Assembly (NCBI GenBank): GCA_947034895.1
Contig: OX344764.1
Coordinates: 16,926,001-16,990,000, forward strand
Source: Rhytidiadelphus loreus
Taxonomy: Eukaryota > Streptophyta > Bryopsida > Hypnales > Hylocomiaceae
Direction: 5' to 3'
DNA length: 64,000 nt
The notes under the pieces are model-generated. The model ran no database searches. It was not told where the DNA came from and was given only the letters and a program-made list of their open reading frames with translations. A program made the position numbers and the translations under genes. Below are positions 54,971 to 64,000 of this stretch, piece by piece (the stretch's first letter is position 1; the number at the start of each line of letters is the position of its first letter).

Positions 54971-56369
54971 TTTTTGAGTAAATTTCTCATGTGATTTTTT
55001 CTCCAAGATATAGTGTATTTGAGGCTCATTTCCAAGAGCCCTTGAATGACACTACAAAAATCAAGACACTACAAAAATCAAGACTTGCAATGACCCCCCT
55101 TATGCAAAAATCTTGAATAGAAAAATTGTAATCATTCATTTTTTAAATTGGATTTTTGATGCTAAAACTAAACATCAAAAAGAATTTCTTAAAGGTATAA
55201 ACTACTAAGAATAATAACTTGGTTAGGTTTTATTCAATTTTAAAGTATTGTCAACACTAGAATTTGGTGCCTCGGGCATTTAGGAGATGATGGAGAGAAG
55301 TTTTTTCAATAATGAGAATTTTGAAGCATCATTAGTTGTTACTTTCTTTGTTGCCACTTTACAACTAAATATGAATGAAATTTTTTATATTTATTTTCCA
55401 ACGTGAAGTCATATGTGCACTACAATATCTATTCATGAGAGTTTAGAGGCAATTTTGGATATACCTATTTCAACAATTTGACAATTATGAGATTATTCAT
55501 ACAGTGTCCAAACATTGTACAAGAAGACAATTTAGAATCTCCTTTAGACTTCCAACAAGATTCAACAAGAAAATTAGGTGCTTCAATAATCAAAACAATA
55601 TGCAATAGTTTATTTTCACAAATTGAGTTTTAACTATTTAAATGCTACCAATTAAGCAATTGTGCATCATTTTTATTATTGAATTGTGTATTGTGAATTT
55701 TGTTGTTGAAAGTCAAATCCAAAAGATTCTCTTAGAATGCACTTTTTTGATACCATATGAATTTTCAAATCCAAAATCAACTCTAAGCTCTAATGATTAG
55801 AGGCTAACAATTTTAGGCAAGAATTTGTAATGATCACATTTAGAAAGGTGTCACAATTAAATGCACTAACCTTATAGCTAGTTCAATAATTTTATATTTG
55901 TATGGATATTTGTATTTGTGCTACTCAAGTTGACCTTTTTAGAAGAGAAGAAATACATTCTACATGCATAATTTCTAATTTCTATATACCCCTCAATCTA
56001 ACAATTTAAAGGTTGACCTTATTTTCTAGTTGCCTAGGGATTCCCATTTCAAACTACCCATTACAATTACAATAAGTTAAGATGTGGTTAGAAAATACAC
56101 AAGAAGAAAGGATTATCTCCTATATTTTTGTATACTTTTAGTAGACTATTGTAATTCCTAGTGGGATAAAATAACCTCTATTATGATGGTTGATGGAGAT
56201 ATTAGGTGAATTTAATAGGGTCATTTTGCCTATTTGATCTTAATGGGGTTATTTTGTCCTTTTCAAAGGATAAAATATTTGTCCTTGATGTGAATGTATC
56301 CTAAGAGACCTAACATCCTGTAGGCAAGTGGAAGCTATATGCACTACTAAAAAAATCAATGTTGGTTTC
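54743..56369. other. AT-rich, no gene
   Basis: Remainder of the dispersed repeat and uncharacterised AT-rich DNA. No ORF of note. Confidence 0.5.
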
Positions 56370-56985
56370 AACATAGATTTTGCATAGTTGTGTGGATAAA
56401 CAAGGTTTATTAGGACAACTTAATTTAGACACATTCCAACATAGATTTTACATGATTCAGAAACGTTCAAGTATAGATTTTGCATGATTCAGACACATTC
56501 GAGTATAGATTTTGCATATGCCTATGGATAAACATAGTTGATGAGGACAACTTGATTTAGACACATTAGAGCATAGATTTTGCATAGTTGAGTGGATAAA
56601 TAGGATTGATGAGAACAACTTGATTTGAACATGTTCAAAATAGATTTTGCATGATTCAAACATGTTCAAATATGGAATTTGCATAGTCGTGTGGATAAAT
56701 AGGATTGATTCAGATAGTTTGATTTGGACTTGATTCGAATAACTTGATTTGGACACATTCGTGTATATTCAAATATAGATTTTGCGTAGTCGTGTGGATA
56801 AACAAGGTTGATGTCTTGATGAAGACAACTTGATTCTGACACATTCGATTATAGATTTTGCATAGTTGAGTGGATAAATAGGGCTGATGAAAACAACTTG
56901 ATTTGGATATGTTCCAACAAAGATTTTGCATAATTGTGTGGATAAACAAGGTTGATAAGGACAACTTGATTCTGACAAATTTGAG
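56370..56985 (+). repeat. Degenerate minisatellite (ATAGATTTTGCATAGTTG)
   Basis: About ten copies of ATAGATTTTGCAT followed by AGTTG-GTGGATAAAC and GAGGACAACTTGATT. The full unit is about 67-75 bp; shortened 31-bp units occur at 56443-56505. Translated minus-strand ORFs here are repetitive artefacts. Confidence 0.85.
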
Positions 56986-58799
56986 ATTAGACACTTTTTA
57001 GCACAATTCTGTTGATTATGGCATCAAGGCAAAACTCCATGTCACAATTAATGAAGGTAATGGGGTTTGAACCAAAGAACTCAAAATGAAATCAACAATG
57101 AAGCCTAACCATCTGCCCCTAAACAATTCTCCCAGATCTCATATATCTACAAAGGATTCAAAAAATAGAAAATATGACATTAATTTTAAAATCTTACAGT
57201 TTTTGCAAAACTCAACATTTTCATGCAATCTATGTTGATTGCCCAAACAAGGTTGACAAATGTTCCGTTTTGACAACTTGAACAATTAATATCAATACAT
57301 TTTAGCAAAAACTTTTCTTAATCCCTAAATGCCCAAGCCTTTTGAAGTTTGTTTTTCCTATAAAAAAAGAATATGGGCTTATAGTTATTCCCAATGAGGC
57401 AAAAAAAATTCTCAAAATCTAACCATATAGATGTGTAAAGAGCTTGCTTGTTAGTGTATATTACAATTTTGAGTGTGAAATTGCAGAGGAATTTTGAGAT
57501 TTAAACAAGAAAAATGTAATCATTCTACTTTTAGTATGTTGCCTTCTCCACAATATTTGACAAATTTGCATACAAGAGTTTGGGGGGATTGTAGGTGACA
57601 TGAACAACTAAAAAATGTGTTAAAACACTAAAATACACTTTCAAAAACCTTAAGTTCAAATGAAGAGCTATCAAACTCATTACACAATCCACCTTGCAAT
57701 TGTTAAAATGCAATTTTTTTAATAAGTCAAAATCGGAAATAATTCCAAATCAACACTTGCATGTTTATATTTTCAATGGTGAAAATCATAAAAACACTTT
57801 ACTCTTTCTATTGGGACCATTTTCAAAGCAAATGGATATGATGGGCATTTAGGGATTAATGGAGGCTCTTCTTTCTAGTTGATGAAATGGATGAAGTACA
57901 TCTAAGCATTTGAAGGAAAATGAGGTGATGGAAAGACCATTTAAGGATTATTCCCTGTGTTATGAACCATTGCATTTCTAGTTAGAATATTAAATAATTA
58001 AAAATATTTAATGCATTTTTTTTAATATTAAAAATTTAGAAATTAGAAATTAATTAAATAATATTATTTGATGAGATAGTGTCCCTACCACGTCAAATTT
58101 ATGATGTGGCAAAGTTCCCAATCATTTCAATTTAAAGTTTTTTTCCATTTTAAGATATGAAAGTTTTTTTAACATTTTGTAATCTAGGGTTTTGTTCAAT
58201 TCCCCAAACACAAGAAAACACAAGTATAGGGGTTTTTACAGAAAAAAGTGTATTCAGTCTATCATTTATGTGACTAATGTCACTTTTCAAATAGAATAAT
58301 ACTTAAAATTTGAAAATATTTGCTTTTAGTCCTATAATTCACAAACACTCTTATTCCTAGGAATTTGAATTTCGTTCTCAGTCCTTTACCAATGTATGCA
58401 ATCACAATGTATGAAGTACCGATCTTGCCTAGAATTCTACAAGGTGGGCAAATCGTCTTATGCAAATGAATGCTCTAGGACCTAATCACTTTGAAAATAA
58501 TACACATAATTCATTAATTATTCCATTTTTTTATGTGTGTAGGTCAAATAGTCCAATAAGTGCTTGCCATGAGCAAATCTAATGCAAATTGCCTAAGTCT
58601 GTCAATTCTAGGGCAATTAGTCTCAATTAATGTAGAGTATGGTGAATTTAGGTTTTACACCCAAATTTTGTCCTTTAGCTTTCTCCCATGCTTTTAGGAC
58701 AATTAGTTCAAGGCAATGATGGTTAATTTCCTAAATTTCAAATACACAAAACATTAGAACAAATTATACATTGCCCAAACATATAAAATCCCAAGCACT
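56986..58799. other. AT-rich intergenic
   Basis: No gene, RNA or structured repeat recognised. Confidence 0.5.
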
Positions 58800-59160
58800 T
58801 AAATTTAACAAGGAAATAAACACGGGACCTAAAACCTCGCTATAGTCCCTAAGACCACAAAAATCCATCCCTACATGCATGCATATAGCCGTCAACTGTG
58901 AAATCAGCCCCTAAAGTTGTGGAATATGACCCTATGGCCGAGAGGAAGACTTAAAACTAATAATTTGAACCCAAAACCATGATACAGTACCTAAGCCAAA
59001 TATTGGCCCTTACAATCACCCAAAACGGGGCTATAACCAAGTAATCAACCCCTATGGACTTGCGGTGAACCAAAAACTGCAAATCCAACCCTATAATCGC
59101 GGAAACGGGCCTATAACCGTGGTGCGGCACCCCAAACCCGTGGAAATCCCTAAACTCCTT
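58800..59160 (+). repeat. Degenerate CCCTATAACCGTGG-type minisatellite
   Basis: Phrases of the type CCCTA(T/A)A-CCG-GG-A recur about fifteen times at irregular spacing of about 20-30 bp, for example CCCTATAATCGCGGAAACGG and CCTATAACCGTGGTGCGG. It is diverged beyond simple alignment. Confidence 0.5.
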
Positions 59161-60205
59161 CCCCGCAGAACTGCAGCGACCTTCGATCAGATTCCGATCT
59201 TACAATTTTAAATTGATTTGACCCAATTGACTGAAATTCAGTTGCGATTCTTACTCACACAATCGATCTGATCTCACACAACCAACAAGTAATCGGATTC
59301 AAGCAAAATAATTTAAAATTTGGTGATTCTGTGGAGAGGCCAGAGCAGTCGCGACAGCTCAGTCTAAAAGTAGCAATTTTTGAATCGAATCTTGTGTGGG
59401 TTTGTAAAATTTTGTGATTGTAAGAACTGGGGGTTCTCAGTCAATCGATTACAAGCATTATAGAATTCTCAACGATCGAAGAAGAAAGAAAACGAAATTT
59501 TGATCTGCTGTTTCAATCATCCGACTTGTGTTGATGCCGCAAACACAAGATGGATGATTGCCGATTCTTGAGATGCAGGCAGAGGATCACCAACAATTTG
59601 AGTGTAATCCTGAACTGAAGAGAGTGCAGCCTATCCGTAACAAGAAAATTCAAAATCCTCGCTCACTGGTTTGCTCCGGAAACTTGATCTCCGACGATTT
59701 GAATTCGGGTTGCTCCAGCGCTCTGGATTTTCTTCCGATCATTCGGACTCCTCTTGCTTTTGTCGAGATCAATGCCAATTTGGGTGACTAACAACAGCGA
59801 TCCCGAGATTGGAGGCTTGTTGCTTGAAATTTCACGCCATTCTGCTTCTCTTCGTTCTCTGGATCTGCTGCTACGAATCCAAGCTGCAATTGTCTCCTTC
59901 AAATCTGAATCGGTTTGTTGCGTGAGGATGCCACGACTTGCAGGATGAAGAGGCCGTGCGAGTTTTCTGTAAATTGTAATCTCACTGCTCCGTCCTTCTT
60001 GCTCGTGTTGATTTCTTCACACACCACGGTAATTCAGACTTCTCGTACTCGCAGTATTCAATTGACTCGTTATCCTCTAATGCATAACACGATCACTCCC
60101 TTTGTAATCTTTTATTAAGTTATAATTAATTCTCTTTGAATGCCCATAAAACTCACAACTCACAAGTTAGAATACAACATAAAATTCTCACAAGAAAAAG
60201 AAATA
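59161..60205. other. Balanced-composition region, no gene model
   Basis: Less AT-rich than its surroundings, with overlapping ORFs on both strands (59558-59791 plus, 59663-59902 minus), neither with a recognisable domain. It could be the leader of a decayed retroelement or a UTR. I found no primer-binding site. Confidence 0.35.
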
Positions 60206-60816
60206 CTCATTCCATCCCAAAATGATCTTCTTGTTGGCCACAAAAATTTGTCCCGAAATGATCTTCTTCCTATGACGTGGAGGAAGAGCCCGCCAAATGA
60301 AATACAATTGGCTGTTGAGAAATTGCCCCCCGATGATGAGCGGGGATGCTTGCTTTTTTAATTAGAAATAGTCATACTGGGACCAATCAAGTTAAGTATT
60401 TGTACTCTCAATGCTCTGGGTGGGCCAGTGTACACTTTCCATACAACAATTTTGGCACAACAGTCACTATATTTGGGTTTGAACTACAATACTATATCTT
60501 TTCTACTATACACAATTTCTGAAGGCCATCCACAATTTCTGAAGACTCACACCGCAGGAAGATAAATGGTTTCAACAGACAACGCAAGAATTGTAGAATT
60601 GATTGGCTAGCAGTGGTCCTCTAGAAAGGTCCCCAAAACTCACATTTCGAATCTTTAGAACTTTAATTTCATAATGAATTTGAAACTCAATTTTTGAGTA
60701 TTGTAGGAGAGCATCAGATTTTAATTATACTTCAAAACCAAAATGAAAAATATTTATTTTTGACTTTAATCTGGAACATTTTGTCAAACAGGAAAATCTT
60801 TTTGGGATGGAGGGAG
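60206..60816. mobile_element. Stowaway-like MITE (611 bp)
   Basis: The left end CTCATTCCATCCCAAAATGA and the right end, read as complement CTCCCTCCATCCCAAAAAGA, are flanked by TA (60204-60205, 60817-60818). CTCCCTCC-TCCC is the widespread Stowaway terminal motif of plant mariner MITEs. It is longer than typical, with no coding capacity. Confidence 0.85.
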
Positions 60817-60818
60817 TA

Positions 60819-63092
60819 ATACACAAATCACACAATTTGTATAATAATTATATATTAAAATATAAATGTAGGTCATACACCAAATGCCATAGTTTTTTGT
60901 TCTTTTAAGCTATTTATAATCTTTTGAGTTCCTTATTTTTTGTGCAAGTTTTAAAACCACTTCATGGAAAACCAATTTTTGCAAAGATGGCAAGAAAAAT
61001 AAAATTTGCAAAAATAAAACTCTTATGTTTTAATCTAACTCAAACTATAATTTCTTTTTCTTCAAAAGATCCACCAATTTACATTTTCCACATCGCTTTA
61101 CTAAAGGTTAGTTTGTTTAGTGTACCTTTTATTAATAATAGTAAAATTCTTTCATTTTGGAATTTTGCAAATGTGCAATTTACATTAATAGGTGTAATTA
61201 CATTATACTATATATTGGGGTCAGATTCATTAGACCCTACATGAAATTATTTTTTGGGGGGTGAATATCCTTTCATTAACTCAATTTAGAATTTTGGAGA
61301 TTTCATTTTACAAAATTTGGAATATTTAGTGACCTTTAGCAAGGTCCTTATGTTTTGACCGTGGTACTCATGGCTTTACCGAATTTTTTATGACTTTTAG
61401 AAATAGAGTCCTCCCAGCTTAGTAATTTAGCAAAATGATTAGTTAAGTTTCAATCCCTTTCAATGAACATAGTCTTCTTTCAAAAAGGGAGAGGGGGAGG
61501 AAGCACTAAGCTTAGTAAGCTTATGTATTCCATGGATTTTTTACATTTGTAAAGCAATTACCTTGGTATGTATATTATTTTTCATTTTTCATCAAGTATT
61601 TTTTGAGGATATAAATTTTTTTTTTTAAATTTTCTATACTATTCAATTATGCCACATTATAATTTCTGAAAAATTTAATTAAATATCATATTGAATTATT
61701 TTTTGAATTATTTTTTAATGAATCTAACCGAAGCATAGGATATTTTCTAAATCAATAGGATAATGTGTTCAAAATTATGTTTATAGGATCTCAAATTGTA
61801 TAGTTTTCATTCAAATTTTATTATCTTTTAGCTATCTTCATCTAGATTGCACCATTTTCATTTTATTTCATATAAGTTTCATATAAGTTTTATCTAAGAG
61901 TTCACACTATTTAAATCACATTCATCCAAAATTCATCTAGTCATTGTAAAAGAACTTTTACTATTTGAATTCACCCACTATTCAAATGTATGTACTATTC
62001 AAAATCTTGAACTATTGAATTAACTTGAGTAGTGAATGGAGAAGTTTGAATATATGTATATCATGTTGAATAACCTCGACCATGCTTGTAGAATTGAAGG
62101 GACTTGGAAACAATGATTTAAAAATATTTAGAGGTAAGTTACACCAAATACACCTAATACCATGAATCTTGGCAATTACAAGAAGACATTGCAATTTTAT
62201 GTTTCAAATTTAGTATCTCATTCTTGACCAACTTGAAAGTTTAAATTTTTTTCTTTCCATCAAGAATTAGTGTCCACAATTAGTGTCCAAATTAAAGTGT
62301 GTCCAAATATAATTAATAACATTGTGTTTGGAATAGCAATAAGTGTCCATTTAACAATGTGGTAAAGTTTTTTGGAATAACATTTGCCAATGTTGTAAAT
62401 CTACCACTAAAAACTTTCATCCTTCTTAACATTTTACTTATTATAACCAAACATCACATTTGGAGGGAATTGAATTCTTGATTCATATGCCAACAAGAAC
62501 ATCATATAAATTTATTATAATTATAATCCTAACTAATGTTCTAAACTAGTACAAAATCACCTTTGTTTTGATATTTTGGAAGAATTTTTTTGACACTTTT
62601 TTCTATTGGATTTTGTTAAAATATGTTAAAAAACATTCAACAAATATTACTATTTTTCTATATAGAATCGTCAAATAAACCCTATCAAATTTCTTAATTC
62701 TTTTTTAGTAGAGTTTTGTTAGATCTTGACCGTAATTTTGTTAAGTTTTAGTCACTATTTGTTAAATTTGATAGGTTTCAATATGTATTAACAAATTGTA
62801 ATCCAAAATTGTCTAATTTTTTCCTAGGAAAGTGTAAATAAGGGTTGACTTTTTACTATTACAAAAAATCTTCAATATAATTATATGCAATTTACTCCCA
62901 ACTTGAAGTTTGAAAATAATTAAAAAATTTGTAATTTTAGAAAAATAGATCTTAATCTCTTATAAGTCACTATTTTTGTTGTGTCAAAAGTCAAAGGTTA
63001 CATTGTCTCAAATAAGATAAATAATCTTGGACAACAAGAATAGATGGTGACCTTATTGAACATAATTGTTGGATATCACATTATTTTTTATC
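60819..63092. other. AT-rich intergenic
   Basis: No gene recognised. The ORF at 60924-61244 (106 codons) is AT-driven, with no domain. Confidence 0.5.
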
Positions 63093-63335
63093 CCAATGAT
63101 GCTAGTCTGTGAGCATGAAAATGCAAGTATGTGAGCCTTGACTATATATAAGTATATATTCTACAACCATTGAAGGTGTTTATAATATAAATATGTGTAA
63201 ATTAGGTATTTATGACATACTTACACTACAGTCATAGGAAGGTTTCTATAATATAGACATTTATAACTCATATGTATGGTCTTCTAGGTTCAGACATGTG
63301 CTCACGCTCCTAGGTTTACATATTAGCAACCATCC
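63093..63335. mobile_element. hAT-type MITE copy 2
   Basis: 243 bp related to copy 1 (CCAATGATGCTAGTCTGTGAG start, CTATAATATAGACATTTATAA interior, GCTCACGCTCCTAGG near the end). It is flanked by TTTTTATC and TTTTCATC, an 8-bp target duplication with one mismatch. It is older than copy 1 judging by end divergence. Confidence 0.75.
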
Positions 63336-63343
63336 TTTTCATC

Positions 63344-64000
63344 CCATGCAATTGAACGTCTATGATGTCCTAATGTTTTTTGTATATTAATTTGAAATGA
63401 AATTCAGAGATTATCATCATGAATGTGGAAGGGTATACACAATACTTTGTTTCTAATTGTGTTATATGGATATAAGGTTGAAAAGATTATGGATTGACAT
63501 GGATAAATTGGGGCATGTATTATTTATGGCAAGAATTGAGGATTTATTTAATTTATTTTTTACATGCAAATTGAAGTGAACTTTTTGAGCTAAAATTGAA
63601 TTGAAGATTTTCTTCACATGCATTTTTTGGATACCATATGAATGAATGAATTTAAAAAGAAAAAAAAGGGCTAGAACTAGGTATATTGAAAAGCAATGAT
63701 GAATAAAGATTTTACATTTCATTGGAGATTTTACATTTCAAACACGAATTAGTAGGGTTTGGTTTAAAAAATGCTATGAATTGGTTGGCTTAACTAGGTA
63801 AATCATTAGGGTTACAAAGGATTGATCCCCTTATTGCCCATTGTCAAGGATAAATGCTAAAAAATGCCCCCTATTTTGTGCCATGTTAATTTGGATATTT
63901 CATCACCTCTCCATTCTAATTTAGTCTATATCCTTTGAATTGCAAACACGAATTCCAAATTTTTTAAATTTATCATGAGTGGCAGATAAAAAAAAATTCT
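63344..64000. other. AT-rich end of window
   Basis: No gene is recognised. A short AGATTTTACATTTCA duplication occurs at 63707-63738. Confidence 0.5.

Noticed and set aside
56457..56994. Minus-strand ORFs with repeated Cys/Ile peptides
   Set aside because: Direct translation of the minisatellite.

Overview
The window is nuclear DNA of a green-lineage (streptophyte) eukaryote, most likely a land plant. Two multi-exon genes on the minus strand support this: a plant-type protein-tyrosine sulfotransferase with a C-terminal membrane anchor (49288-53327, 11 exons) and a chloroplast cyclophilin of the CYP26-2 type (45968-47878, 4 exons). For both I could place GT/AG splice sites with matching codon phase throughout; one small TPST exon is tentative. 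A Stowaway-type MITE, hAT and PIF/Harbinger sequences, telo-box promoter motifs and low gene density fit the same picture. I cannot name the species.

Layout. 1-1.1 kb: nothing recognised. 1.14-4.8 kb: a segment saturated with the pentamer CCGGA/TCCGG, carrying one 615-aa ORF and a 246-bp direct duplication. 5.0-31 kb: an accessory block of eight genes or pseudogenes. Seven of them lie downstream of a GC-rich array of a degenerate dodecamer (ACCCGCAGTCGC read toward the gene). At least five also share a downstream promoter box built from CTTTCACCTAC, GTGGCTG and TGCGTGC. The block contains three members of an unrecognised 'WCHI' family (5532-8039, 9699-11198, 20516-22122), a divergent protein kinase (13729-15321), a spliced unknown gene (17752-18767), a hAT transposase (23094-26369), and a Harbinger pair made of a Myb-like protein (27470-29356) and a transposase (29624-30962). 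31-45.9 kb: AT-rich repeats, including two abutting fold-back mariner-like elements that share a TA. 45.9-54 kb: the two conserved genes. 54-64 kb: AT-rich sequence with MITEs and minisatellites.

How the parts relate. The dodecamer arrays occur only in the 5-27.3 kb block and are absent around the two conserved genes. Two of the three WCHI genes, the spliced gene, the hAT transposase and both Harbinger genes are broken. Most breaks are single in-frame stops explicable by C-to-T change in CG or CHG context, as expected of heavily methylated plant DNA. One WCHI gene and the kinase are open from end to end. The strongest candidate for something undescribed is the recurrent array-plus-box module in front of unrelated genes. 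The CCGGA-saturated element is a second, independent case of DNA-level motif accumulation.
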